The notes: a model not told the origin generated them from the letters alone. Positions 9,720-21,329 are shown, counted from the first letter of the stretch. The stretch is 42,315 bases of DNA from Deltaproteobacteria bacterium (GCA_002685535.1 NYXK01000053.1:252410-294724); one strand, 5' to 3'. Translations and numbers: made by a program.

Positions 9720-11881
9720 ATGGAGACCAAACCAGAGGTCTCTGGGCTCGAAGCTCAGCAACACATCCAACAACTAAACACCATAACTTCAGACATTGAC
9801 CATGTGCCAAGCCATGGCGACTACAAAGTTGGTCTTGACGCTGTCAAAGAGGTGTGCATATGCCTACGAATTGCAGTCTGGTTTGCACGATAGCTGATGA
9901 TCGGAAGGATAACGCAGTTGGATATCACCAATACCAAGAAGGTCTGCACCTAGAATTTACTGACAAGGAGGTAAGAAATACCCTACAAATAGATCATCCG
10001 ACCGGTAACGGCTGACACTCACGATGCAGAACAAACGCGTGCGATGGAAAATCGATCTCATCATCCTCCCAATTTTCCTCATCACTCAGGCGCTCCAATT
10101 CATGGACAAAACAGCCTTAAATTACGCCAATTTGTTCGGATACAAACAAGCATTGAATCTCAAGGGCCAACAGTTCAACTACCTCTCTGCTAGTGAGTGT
10201 GGACGGAAAGCTTGACGAAGCTTGGCTGACCATACGCTTCCCAGTGGTTTATGCGGGATACTTCTTTGGACAGTACCCTTGTGGTTGGTTGATTGGTCGT
10301 TTCCCTGCGCAGAAAGTCATCGCTATCAGCTGTCTCCTATGGGGAGCGACAGTTTTGATCATGACTCAGTGCCGGTCTTATCAAAGTGCTCGTAAGTTGT
10401 CATTGGTGATTTTGTGGGTGCGTTTAGCTGACAAGAAACTCAGTCGCCGTTCGATGTAGGTAATTAAAGATGAATTTATGAAGCCATACCTGACAGTTAA
10501 TATAGTTTTGATGGGCATCTTTGAAGCAGCTGTTACCCCGTAAGTCATCAATCCATCCTCAGATTACGATCGCGCCAGACAAATAGCTAACATCCCAAAC
10601 AGTGGGTTGACTTTGATGACTGGGTTCTGGTATACGAGGAGAGAAATCCCACTTCGACAGTGTATTTGGTAGTAAGTATTACCTATGCAATTGGTTTCAT
10701 AGCATAATTAACACAGGACAGCTCATCTCTTGGCTGGGGAGGAATCGTTGGCTCATACATCTCCATGGGTGTGTCCAAACTACCCGAAGATTTGACTCCT
10801 GCACGCTGGGAGCTGATTTTCTTCATCTTGGGTGGTGCAACTTGCCTCTGGGCATTTGTTATCTATTTTGCCCTTCCCGATGCGCCTTCCAATGCTCGAT
10901 TCTTCAGTGAACGTGAGCGCATCATTGCTGTCAAGCGTGTCGCTGGAAACGAGACGGGAATCAAGAACAAGGAGTTTGTGCTGAAGCAAGCAATTGTGGC
11001 TTTCTGGGATCCGAAAGCTCTGCTTATATTTACTTCGGTATTTGCCGCGTAAGTCTTTCTCCTAACAAGCAAGAAGGGGACTTTGTTGACATGAGAAAGT
11101 GCGATCCCGAACGGAGTCGTCAATTCCTTTAGCACAATTATCATTCGAGATCTGGTAAGAAGAAATCCTCGACATGTCTTAACAAAAGCTAATGGAATTC
11201 AGGGCTTTTCCACAACGAAAACAACGGAGCTCAAGTCTGTCGGAGATGCAGTCCAGATTATTGCTTTGCTCATCGGCGGCACAATCACGCTAAACGTGCC
11301 GAACTCTCGTCTGCTGACCGCAACTGCAGCTAACATCCTCTGCACCATCTGTGCAGCCTTGATGGCTTATCTTCCGCGTTCAAACACATGGGGAAGACTT
11401 GTCTGCTTCTGGCTGGTCAATGCCCAGTCTGTCGGCTTCACCGTTTCCCTTACCACGGTCTCGTCCAACATGGCAGGATACACGCATCGTTCCATGGCAA
11501 GCGCAATGATCTTGTAAGTTCAGGAGAATAGCATTTTAACTAAGTCCGTTTCTAACGCACCAATCGCAGTACAGCATATTGTTGGGGCAACTTTGCAGGC
11601 CCGTTCGTGGTTAAGCCTTCCGAAGCTCCAGACTACCCAACGGCGACCGCCGGCCTTCTCGCTGGATACTCGATTAAGTTCGGGTGCCACTTGGCATTAT
11701 TAGGTATTTGTTTTACCTAGTCGTTCTATAAACGCCTGCTAACACCAGTCCAGCATACATGTTCTTCACGAACAAACGCCGTGACAAGAAATATGGTCCA
11801 GCCAACAAAGAGAGCAGTAATGAAGCTGGAATGCAGGATAAGACCGAGTTCGAGAACAAGGATTTCCGCTACGTGCTGTGA
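9720..11881 (+). CDS. MFS permease, allantoate/Dal5-type anion:cation symporter, about 459 aa
   Basis: Twelve exons: 9720-9851, 9908-9970, 10030-10192, 10245-10391, 10444-10455, 10506-10539, 10603-10671, 10722-11048, 11100-11154, 11203-11513, 11570-11703 and 11754-11881. All introns are 48-63 nt with GT-AG ends. The fifth exon is only 12 nt (LAVR plus one base), yet it is needed to join SYQSA to FLMGIFEAAVTPG. Seen: KRVRWKIDLIILPIF, then the family signature QFMDKTALNYANLFG, GYFFGQYPCGWLIGR, EIPLRQCIWYSSLGWGG, WELIFFILGG, LPDAPSNARF and SFSTIIIRDLGF. About 12 hydrophobic helices fit the MFS fold. Family: proton-coupled uptake of organic anions such as allantoate, nicotinate or related acids at the plasma membrane. 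It is divergent from the DLH gene, so it probably imports that pathway's substrate (inference). The first junction (donor gtgtgc) is the least certain. Confidence 0.9.
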
Positions 11882-14283
11882 GGCATCGTTGAAGGACACC
11901 AATGTAGCATATCAATAGAGAAATCTACAGATGCTAAAATTTTGTACTAATCGAGGCCGTTTGGTAAATCTCAGAGCGGAATAGCGGAATGGGACCAAGC
12001 GCTTTCAGGAATCAAGCCGGTCCGAAACCTTTTTGAAGGTTGGTCTAGCTTCGCGGTTCTTGATACTGAGCGCGCAACTCATGGTTTGTTGCACATCGCG
12101 ACAAGGGTGCAGATGTGTAACTCACAAATGCGTTCATTGTAGCCATAAAGCCAACAGCCGGCCCTGGAAAGGCAGTCTAAATTCCATCGCTTCTATACCA
12201 GAGACATACGTCATGATGTGAGGTAAATATAAATGCACATACCAGCAAGACCTTCATTCGCCAGTTTCTTCTCATTATTTCTGAGTACAGCTCATCCCCA
12301 CTTGAGCGATATGAGAATACAGTACCACGATCATCGCTGGACAGAATATTGAAATTCTACGTGTACAGAAATGGTACTACAATCAGTCCGGACTAGCCAC
12401 TGGTCCAAGCCCCAGCTACTCTCCATCTTTGCCTAACACACTTCTCAGTTCTAGCTTAGCACATAACTACTTTCCTGGCTGAAACTGACGTTGCACAGAA
12501 GTCCTAAGCAGGTGGCATTGCCGGAAGCCAAAATTGCTAGGTCCCAAACATCAGACAACATTCCCACAAATGTTCAGCCCTACACAACAACCATGCACGA
12601 ACTTCACCGTGAAGACCCATGTGGCTCCAATGTATGAACCAATGATAAGTGAAAGAATCATCAATTGAATATCATACTCTCACTATCCTCCAATTTCGGC
12701 TTGTACAACTCCAGTACCAAGTATCAAAGCCCTTGTTCTGGTGTTCGAAGGTGGCCTTACTGGAGTCGAGCTTGCAGGGATTTTGTTGCATATCAGAGAT
12801 ACGCTTATGCAGGAGTAGTGGCTTTGTACCGTGTTTATGGTTCTCTAGGTACCGCGCTATTGTGTCTTGATATGGTGGTATCTAGAAAGAAGTGTTTGTT
12901 GCACATCTCATGTTTCGGATGCTTTGGAGCCTGCTTACTACTAAGATACACGTATCATTTCAACACGTGAAAGATAGCAAAGCAGGTCGACTCTTTTCGA
13001 TGCTAGAGTGGGAAACTCCATATTATGATTGTTCAAGGCTCATTGGGTGTTGTAACTACCCACGTCTTCCTCTTGAATGTGATGAGAAGCTTCTAACATC
13101 ACTGAACGGAAAATACAAATTGAAATTTGAGGATTTACAGGTCCATGATACCAAGAAGCCTATTATATATGCCCGAATAATACCACATCATCTCATATCA
13201 GCCCACTCTTGGTTGTCCGAATATTCCGCGGCACCTTCCGGATACAGGATATCCAAAGGAAGTGGTCCAGTGGAAAAGGTTTACTGATAGTCCTTCAAAT
13301 ATTTGCGCACATCAAAAATCCACCTGGCTACACTCCAGTATCCCAAATTTTCAAACAAAACAAAAGGCACATAATATGCTCAGAAATGACAGTATTTCAA
13401 ATTCCAGAGTCCATGGCTTATCTCAAAAAAAAAAAAAGCTCTTAATGTATTCCAGAAAGCCCAAGACATTTCATTACACCAAGATACCTTATGAGTATCC
13501 CAGGATGCTAGATTACTAAACGTGAAAAGCAAGATTTGTTGATTGTCCTCAGGTTTTCAGGGACATCAAATCACACCTAAGTGCCAGTGAATAGTAAGTC
13601 CTTCTTTCCATCTGTTAAAATTGATGTTACTGTCGTCCCTTGCCGGATAGTCACTGGAAGCGCCAAGTGAGAAAAGGAAAGGCGGATGAGAAATTCGAAG
13701 CCAAAGGGGATTCTGAATCACACTCGGAGCTTTGGATTCTTCTACCGAAATGTCTTCGGACTTTTTGAAGCCATTGAAATCCATCAGAATATCATGAAGC
13801 GCATAATCCCTCTGCGCGAACACTGCAGGAATGATAACGTGTCGTGTGGTTATCAGGTATGGATGTTTGGTGTGCAAATAATTTGTTTTCAAATTTCGTG
13901 GGGACATTCAAAGCGCCTGGATACGATTCAAAACATAACTTTCTCGACCCCACTATGAAAGGAGCAGTCGGATGCTCAGTGGATTTCATGGATAGTAATC
14001 GATTATCAAAATACACCACCGAAAGTTCTCAAATCTTCAGAGGACATTGGAACATACTGGATGCCAGCAAAAGGCAGTGCGCGGCTGCACAAAAGAGGCA
14101 GGAACGATTGGATGCTTTATGGATGCAAAGGAAGCAATCTGCATGTCAGAATACTGTACCAAATGTTCTCAAATATTCCGAGAACACCAAAAGTCACTTA
14201 CATACTGGTAAAAAGCAGACCCATATGCATTCCTTCCCTAACTAAACTACAAACCGCACCTTCCCAATCCACGGGAAAAATAC
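11882..14283. other. 2.4 kb without a supported gene
   Basis: I see only short overlapping frames on both strands. The longest are about 131-136 codons (plus, 12892-13287, 13844-14245 and 14061-14471) and 113 codons (minus, 13566-13907). None carries a family motif or a convincing set of splice sites. The stretch is somewhat AT-rich and could be an old relic. I detect no clear tandem repeat. Confidence 0.5.
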
Positions 14284-16135
14284 CTACGCACCTTCCTCAT
14301 CCGCCATCTCCTCTCCTTCCTCTTCCCAAATCTCCCGAAAGTTCTCCTCCAAAATCTCATCAAACTCCCCCTTACCACGACGACTCGAAGCGGCAAGAGC
14401 CTCCTCCAACCAATCAGGGTCGTTCTGTCCTGCCTTACCCGTCTCGACGAATGCGGCAAGAACGTCTTTGAATCCGGAGGTGGCGAGGAGGGTGGTGAGG
14501 GCGGTGGGGTCGATGTCTGGAGCGGATGAGAGGACTGCGAGGGCTTCGGGATGTTGTAGGATTGCCTGAGGACATTGGTTAATATCTTTGTATGAGAGGG
14601 GAGGAGGGCAGGGGATTGGAGGGAAGACTTACGACGATGTTCGAGGTGTAGATGGGGGATTCTCCGTGAGCGACGGCTAGAGCGGTATCATCCAGCATCT
14701 TATCCTTAGCAGTACCTTTGCCTTTGCCTTTGGTCTTTCCATTGGGGAGCTTGCCGTTTGTCATTTTACCCTTCTGCTTCTTCTTTGGACCGCCGCCGCG
14801 TTGACGGGTTGGATTGAGTGGGGAGCCGAAGAATGCAGGCCCGTGTCGACGGGGTAGGCGTGGCGTTTCGACGCGGCCGTCAGAGGAAGTTGGTGAGCGT
14901 TGGGGCGAGACTGATGGAGTGACGGGGGTATTGTGCGGAGCTTGGAGACCAGATACGGTGTCGGTGCTTGAGGTGTCGCTATGAGGAGAACGAGGGATAC
15001 GGGCCATCTCACCGTAGACCATGCCGGGATATGGTGAGTCGGGGCAGGTGCGGGTGTTGCGAGGATGTCCGGTAGGAGGAGGTGGGGTGATTGGGTTGTT
15101 ACTGGCGACTCTTCGACCAGTCTCTCTTCCAGGAGCGGTAGGAGAGGTCCGTGGAGTAGCGGCTGGCGTGTTGTGGGGAGTAGGAATCAACATATCGTCA
15201 GAGCAGGACGAGATATGGAGACCTTGCAAAGTGGAGACAATACTACCATTCTGTCCAGGAACCGTGAGGTATCTGCTGGACCGAGCCTGGAAAGAGATTA
15301 GCAATTCGATGTTTGACAATGATGAGTTGTGATGAGTATGTAAGTACGAGAGCGGAGGACACAGCAAATCGCTCAAGAAATGTATCGTATATGTAGGGGG
15401 AATAGAGTACAGACTCTTTCCAGGGCAAAAGATTGTGCGATGGGGAAAGCGTGGTCCGCCATGCAGCACAAAGCCTCTGCCTGGACTGGAGAAGACGAGA
15501 GAAGGAGGAAAGACAAAGGTAGAACTATTTGGAGTAGCACCTTCAAGGTTATTTGAGTCGCGGAAGCCGCTGAAGATCTGAGTGTGGAGAAGTACAAGGA
15601 CGCGATGGTGACAAGAGAGTGCAAATGAAGAAGTGATATAGGAATTGAGAACGAGGAAAGCAGTTGCCAGCACAAGCGAAGCAGAAAGGCGCGTATGAGA
15701 ACACAATGTATGGAAAGAGTAGGCAGAATGTAGACTTACGAGTGGGCTGCTAGGTGTAAGACCATTCGTAGCATGACCATTGGCACCTGAAGCACCGTTC
15801 GAGGCTCCTGGGTGAAGACCACCGCGTGGTGGAAGCGGAGCATGAGTATAAGCCGTAATACTACCAAAGAATGGCGGCTGAGCGGTTGGGATAGATCTCA
15901 ACAAGTCCTGACGGGAGGTGGCCTCTGCGACTCTTGGGCCGAGAAGGACGCGTGGAGTGGTACCGGATTCAGGTGAAGAAGGGCGGCTCGGTGGAGCGAC
16001 ACCTTCAACGCCGTCGCTGTCGCCAGCACTACCTTCGATAGAGATGTCATAGAAGTCAGTGGTAAGCCTGTGATTGCTGGGCAGACCGTTGAGGCCATTG
16101 GGAGCACCACCGGGAGGACCGCCGTTTGTTGACAT
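14284..16135 (-). CDS. Unidentified Ser/Pro/Gly-rich protein, about 443 aa
   Basis: Three exons: 16135-15740, 15286-14633 and 14565-14284. I do not recognise the family. The start MSTNGGPPGG is the first ATG in a frame that stays open upstream without another ATG. Residues 1-130 are Gly/Ser/Pro-rich. The middle is rich in TP and SP pairs (HNTPAATPRTSPTAPG, SPHSDTSSTD), suiting a phosphorylated disordered region. A Lys/Gly-rich tract follows (GPKKKQKGKM, GKTKGKGKGTAKDKM), resembling a nuclear localisation or nucleic-acid-binding stretch. The last 90 residues look folded and helical (ILQHPEALAVLSSAPDIDP, GFKDVLAAFVETGK) and end in an acidic tail. The first intron (15287-15739, 453 nt) is long, a multiple of three and free of in-frame stops, so retention would give about 594 aa. 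It is probably conserved in related fungi (inference). It diverges from SEC22. Confidence 0.8.
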
Positions 16136-16743
16136 TTTGAGACCGAAGCGATCGACCAGATTACTGTAGGAGATATGGTATAATACACAAAGCGAGTTTG
16201 TGCTCGCTTGAGAAGTTGGAACCACAAGAATCGATGACAGATTCCTGTTGACAAAAGATCGTGTTGCCGAAGGAAAGGGGAAAGGTTGATGAAGGAAAGT
16301 GTGGTGAAGTTGAGATCGAAAAGAGACAATTGAAGTTGTTGTTCCTGGGGAGCAAATAACTCTAGACAACTTCGAGTTAGCTCCCGTCGTAGGCGACGCC
16401 TCGAGCCTCAGCGTTCAGGTGTCCACTCGAGCGGCGTGGCCTGGCAGAATTCAAGAAGCCACAGCCTTGTCCAGCTTATGACCACATTGAGACTTGGACT
16501 GGACAGAAATCCAGAATTATCTGGCAGTTCTTTCAACCTCCTCCCACGAACAAAATTGTCCACCAAAGAGTCTTCCTTTGCGCGAAGATTTCTTGTCTCA
16601 AACAATTCTATACAACCGACTTCTCATCGAACCCCTTTTCACAAGACGTCGACTTTGCGGCAGACGAAACAGCTTCAGCCCAGTAGGGAGCTCTTCAGAA
16701 CACGACGACAAGGGCGAAGGGACGAGAGAAAACAGCCAGCAAG
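16136..16743. promoter_or_regulatory. Divergent promoter region between the 443-aa gene and SEC22
   Basis: About 600 bp between two divergent ATGs. The open frames here continue from the flanking leaders and carry no motif. The segment near 16136-16370 is probably the 5' leader of the minus-strand gene. Confidence 0.5.
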
Positions 16744-18386
16744 ATGATCTACGCCACGCAAATAGCCAGGCTAGATGGTAAGTCTGAGGATATATTGGGT
16801 ATTTGGCGATGATCAGGTACTTACTGACTTCTTGCAGGCCTGATGCTCTGCGCCGACGAAGGAGTAAGCCAGACCCTCTCCTTCCGTCAAGTTTCGACTG
16901 ACGCAAATATCTCAGAATGACCAGTCTCTCGATGAGATAAAGTCACAGATCAAGCAAGTTCTGCGAAGACTGAATCGCAATTCCGAATCTCAGGCTACCG
17001 TCGAGGCCGGCCAATATACCTTCCAGTACGTTGGCGATTTCCTACCACATTAGTTAGAACTTCCTTGGGAGGAACACAATCAGTTCGAGGAGAAAAAGAT
17101 AATTTGGAACCCTTCTCGATATATCCCACAGACACCAAGTGGTTGGAGCCCAGAAGTCGGGAAGCTTACCTGGTCGGAGCCAGGATTTGCTCCCTGGGCG
17201 TAGCTTATTCGCACAAGCACAATTGCTACTGTTTTCAGCGATCCATGGAGTTTGTTGGAATACAGCAAGTGTTGTGCGGAGTATAAGGATCAAAAGACCT
17301 CCCACAGAAAAGCTTCCATGGTAGACTTGGGACGCAGCGTCTGAGGAGAGCTCTTTTGCGATCTATGGGACTTCCAGACATGAGAGGATGGAGGGACATA
17401 TCCTTCGTCGCTCGTTGATACTGTATGAGTATACAGTGAGACGTCTGAGGATGCAAGAAATTGCAGCCTACACCACGTTGTAGTCGGCCAAGGTTGTCAG
17501 TTGTTGGAGGAGATGCTTCTTACATTGTGTCTCATCCACTTGCTTCGTCCAAGCCTCCCTCAAGTCTCTCCAGCAGTATATCTCAGCTCTCAGTTGTTCC
17601 CTCCGAGCAATGCGCTGTTCTTCTTGACTTTTATTTCTAGCGAGGATCCGTAACGTTCCACATGGTCCAAATATGCCTACAACATTATTGATGAGCAAGT
17701 GTTGAAGGGATAGCTTTGCGCGGTAGAGTTGTGGAGGAGAAGATCCAAGTCTCAGACTCGCTATTTGTATCTCTCTGTTCTCCCGAACGTTTCGCTTCTT
17801 CCTGCACTCTAGTTCTTTCCCGCGTCTTTCTTTCGTCAAGCGCCAAACACCTCCTCCCTTGTCTTCAAGCACAACCGCAACCGAGAGAAAACAAAACACT
17901 AACGCACATATCAGCTACCTCATCCACCAAGAAATCATCTATCTCTGCATAACCGCACACTCCTACCCCCGCAAACTAGCCTTCACCTACCTCTCCGACC
18001 TCTCCACCGAATTCAGCACCACCTACCCCTCCCACACCCTCCTCGCCCCCACCCTCCGTCCCTACGCCTTCATGGAATTCGACACCTTCATCAACCGTAC
18101 CAAAGGCACCTACTCCGACACCCGCGCAACGCAAAACCTCGATAAGCTGAACGACGAGCTCCGCGATGTAACCAAGGTCATGACGAAGAATATCGAGGAT
18201 TTGCTGTATAGAGGAGATAGTTTGGAGAGGATGGGTGAGGTCAGTTCGAGGCTGAGGGAGGATAGTAAGAAGTATCGGAAGGCGGCGGTTAGGATTAATT
18301 GGGAGTTGCTGCTTAAGCAGTATGGTCCGATTGGGGGGTTGGGGTTGTTTGTTGTGATTTTTATGTGGTGGAGATTCTTCTCGTGA
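16744..18386 (+). CDS. SEC22: SEC22 v-SNARE, about 213 aa
   Basis: Four exons: 16744-16777, 16838-16863, 16916-17025 and 17915-18386. The spliced start reads MIYATQIARLDGLMLCADEG, then SLDEIKSQIKQVLRRLNRNS, YTFHYLIHQEIIYLCI and SYPRKLAFTYLSDLSTEF: the longin domain of Sec22 (residues 1-120). The R-SNARE motif follows (NLDKLNDELRDVTKVMTKNIEDLLYRGDSLE at about 130-190, not quoted in full), and a C-terminal anchor ends WRFFS. Length matches fungal Sec22. Role: vesicle SNARE in ER-Golgi transport, both anterograde and retrograde. The odd feature is intron 3 (17026-17914, 889 nt), far longer than any other intron here. It interrupts the longin domain between Phe and His of YTFHYL. An antisense open frame lies inside it. 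Confidence 0.95.
17468..17899 (-). other. Antisense open frame inside SEC22 intron 3
   Basis: A 143-codon minus-strand frame without any ATG; it opens at GTG. Its last 65 codons follow an acceptor-like gttgtag and look coding: ILARNKSQEEQRIARREQ, YCWRDLREAWTKQ, CKKHLLQQLTTLADYNVV, charged and helical. I recognise no family. It could be the last exon of a gene nested antisense in the intron, whose first exon I cannot place, or it could be chance. Confidence 0.2.
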
Positions 18387-19066
18387 GGAGGATGAGAAAA
18401 GTGTTGCTTTTCCTCCCGGGAAGTCTTTTTGAAGATGAAGCAGCACTATCTTGTTATTGGCTCGGACCTTGGGGAGTGTATGATATGATCTGCTACTTGT
18501 GGAAAGCAAGGACAGGAGGAGCGGACGAACGAAGCGTGCATATCGCCTGGCATTCTTCTTGCTCGGAGGACATGCAGCGAGACGCTGTCCACATGGAGCG
18601 TTTTGCAAGAAAGATAGCTGTTCCAGGTATCTGAGCTTGCAATACACAAAAGATTTCCTCTACCTCCCTCTCGAGGTATGTTGTCATTTTCCCAGTGGCT
18701 GAGTTCAAGTCCTTTCCTTGTCTTTCATGCCTCAGTATGAATAACGTGCGAGTGCACTTCGACCACTGAGTCGTTCCTCTCTGCTTCCTGCTTAGTACAG
18801 TACATTCAAATCTCCATCTTGCTCCTCAAGTTGTTCCTCTTCTCTCTCATGATGCATACAGTTTTATTCTCATTCGCGAGGCTTTCTCAGTTCCTTCCAA
18901 TTCCAGTTCCGAGATCACCAAAAAGATTCAAAGATGAAAGAGACGCACTTCGCGAGCCGGACTTTCAATACAAACCTCATACATACAACACCATCTACTC
19001 TCTGCACCATGCGATACAGCTCAACATCAAACGATTGAGTTCGATCAACCTCTCCCACCACAGCGA
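18387..19066. other. 3' flank of SEC22, no gene seen
   Basis: It holds the SEC22 3' region and about 500 bp with only short overlapping frames lacking motifs. The repeat-rich region begins near its right end. Confidence 0.5.
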
Positions 19067-19440
19067 TAGTCCAACACACACGGTGACATCTCTTCACGAC
19101 TCCATCCTACAAGGTCCGTCCAACCCCCAACACTGTTCTTCCAGGATTGAACAAGGCCATCGATGGTGGCAATCACCATGTCCTTCTTTGCAAGCCCAAT
19201 TTGAGCTTGTACACAGCACAACCCATTTCCGAATACTTTTCATCTTCAGACAGCAGATTCCATACGATAATCAATAGTCCAACACACACCGTGACACGCT
19301 CTCCACGACTCCACTCTACAAGGTCACTCCACCCCCACCACTATTTTCGAGAAGACGATCTGGCCGTCAATTGTGGCAACAACCACATCCTTCTTATCAA
19401 GCACTCGGTGAGCTTGTGAACAGCGCGACCCATTTTCAAA
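19067..19440 (+). repeat. Diverged tandem duplication, period about 207 bp
   Basis: Two successive units start at about 19067 and 19274 with AGTCCAACACACAC(G/C)GTGACA. They continue in parallel through CACGACTCCA, CTACAAGGTC, the CAACCCC/CACCCCC stretch, TGGCAA(T/C)(C/A)ACCA, and end with the ACAGC(A/G)C(A/G)ACCCATTT motif at 19209-19233 and 19416-19440. Identity is partial and falls off between the anchored blocks. Confidence 0.65.
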
Positions 19441-19482
19441 CACATCTCAACCTCAACAACAAACAACAAACTCCACACACCA

Positions 19483-19743
19483 TCACCACCATCCCCATGA
19501 TCTTCTCCAGTGCAAACAAGCACGCACAAGATCGCATCTCTCAATGAACACAACTCTATCGACCCCGTCAGATCGCAGCAAACTTCCAATCTCATCCATC
19601 CAGTGTTCGGGTGACAGAGACAGGCGCCAGATCTCACTTCCTGCACCTGGAGAGTGTGAGCCCCGCAGTTGAGGTACCACAAGCGGTGAAGAATTGCTGT
19701 GAGCTCCTGCCGATGGATCGGCGAAAGGATTTGGGACAGGCAA
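19483..19743 (-). pseudogene. Coding-like island, possible terminal exon relic
   Basis: A minus-strand frame of 86 codons reads PVPNPFADPSAGAHSNSS, VPQLRGSHSPGAGSE and SLSPEHWMDEIGSLLRSDG. The composition looks like a genuine fungal protein tail, with a disordered Ser/Pro stretch and then an amphipathic segment. No domain is recognised. The frame has no confirmed start, and upstream sequence is repeat-rich with stops, so I treat it as part of the decayed minus-strand locus. Confidence 0.35.
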
Positions 19744-19815
19744 GTTGCTTGAGGGCTGGTGAGGGGTGAGATTGGGCGGTTCTCACCAAACCGGGTCTCC
19801 GGTGAATCGCCCGGG

Positions 19816-20930
19816 TGGGTGGACCCAGGCCACCAAATTGGACGATGTCCAGTCTATGTGCACAACACAACCCATTTCGGAACACATATATGAACGTCAC
19901 CGTTTTCACCAAGCCGATGTTGGTTGAGTCACCTGGGTGGGCAGATCCAGGTCGTTCTGACAAGTGGCGAACTGAACTCCGCATATGTAGAATCACCTGG
20001 ACAGATAGGTGGCGACTTGGGACTATGCGGTACACATATCCATCAGGATAGTGGACCGAAGGTACCGGTCACCAGATTCGGACGATGCCCAACGTTTGTG
20101 CACAACACAACCCATTTCTGGAAAACATCAACGGCACAACCCGAAGCTTCAATCTGTAGCCTGCTCTTCATCCTTGGAATACGTTACGGTGTGGCACAAC
20201 GCGGTACACATAAGTATCCGAGTAATGGACTACTGGTACCTGTCTGGGATCTAGTCGAGTTGTACGGAAATTCTGATAAGGGGCATCACTCGCAGTGCCG
20301 GCTTGTGGAATCTGTAACTCGCTCACTTGGAGATCTCGTACCGCAGCATCCACTTATCGGAACTGGTCGTCAAATGCGGTACCTGGAGGAGCAGTATGCA
20401 GAGCTGCCCCTCCGCCGGTAACACGTGAATCTTTGTGCACAACACAGCCCATTTCCAAACACATCTATCAGCATCATGGAAGCAAAATCTGGGTACGCAG
20501 CCTGCTCTGCATCCTTCGTTTACGTTACGGCTTGGTGCTGAGTCGTATAGATATCCACCCAGTCAGTGAATCATTGGTACTGTCCTTGGGTCAAGCTGCG
20601 AGGTACGGAAGATTCGGCAAGTGGCATTGCTGTTAGAACCGGCTCTTAGAAGTTGAAGATTGGTTACTTGCAAATCTCTTGCCGCGGCATCCACTTGTCG
20701 GAATTGGTCATCAAAGGCAGCACCTGGCAAGGCCTCTGGCATAGGATTCTGTTGTCTTTTGTCAGTTGTGTTTAACAGACACCTTTAACTTTCACTTACT
20801 CGATCTGGGCATTGAGAGCTTGATAGAGAGGCGTATCGAGGTACCTCCCTAGCCCGCTCCTTCGACGAGCCGAGGCAGCTGGAGAGGCAGTATGTGGAGC
20901 TACTCCTCCGCCAGCACTTCAAGAATGCTT
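19816..20930 (-). pseudogene. Array of paralogous coding relics (VPxVHYxDxYVYR units)
   Basis: Minus-strand translation shows at least three related segments. One near 20567-20740 gives FDDQFRQVDAAARDLQV, then LDPRTVPMIH. One near 20157-20420 gives FDDQFR, a stop, VDAAVRDLQV, LDPRQVPVVHYSDTYVYR. One near 19990-20067 gives VPSVHYPDGYVYRIVPSR. A weaker fourth lies near 19820-19860. Shared residues use different codons (R: AGA/CGA; L: TTG/CTC; D: GAC/GAT; P: CCA/CCC; H: CAC/CAT), the mark of past protein-level selection. Each copy has its own stop: CAA to TAA in one, TGA after MIH in another. The copy at 20567-20920 also holds about 140 bp not found in its neighbour, including the open stretch SGLGRYLDTPLYQALNAQIE and a gtaagt...acag intron-like segment. 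Confidence 0.5.
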
Positions 20931-21329
20931 GTGCACAACACAGACCATTTCCGAAACTCAGCAAGCTCCACACCACCAACGATGGACCAACAGATAGAGG
21001 CGTCGGCATTATGTCTTATAGGGCGAGATAGCGAGAGTCTCGCGCTTCCAAACACGGCGCCTAACCCATGCAACTGATTCTCCACCACAGTTCTTGTCCG
21101 GTTCCGAATTTCCAATCGCTGGCCGGTATCTATGGAATGTAGGATATCTTTCGAGGTTCCAATTCGCGAAGGACATTTCTACCTCCAACTCGCTCCTCTT
21201 CTTCACTGTCGTCCTCAATCTCAGCCACATATTCTCGAAGCCTCTCCGTAGCGGCAGACGGGGTACCAGACAGAATGCGCGCGAGGTATCCAGTAGCACT
21301 ATGACCTCTGCTATAGGATTGGTCTAGAC

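Noticed and set aside
16136..16369. N-terminal extension of the 443-aa protein
   Set aside because: The frame is open to 16369 but holds no ATG upstream of 16135; it is more likely leader sequence.
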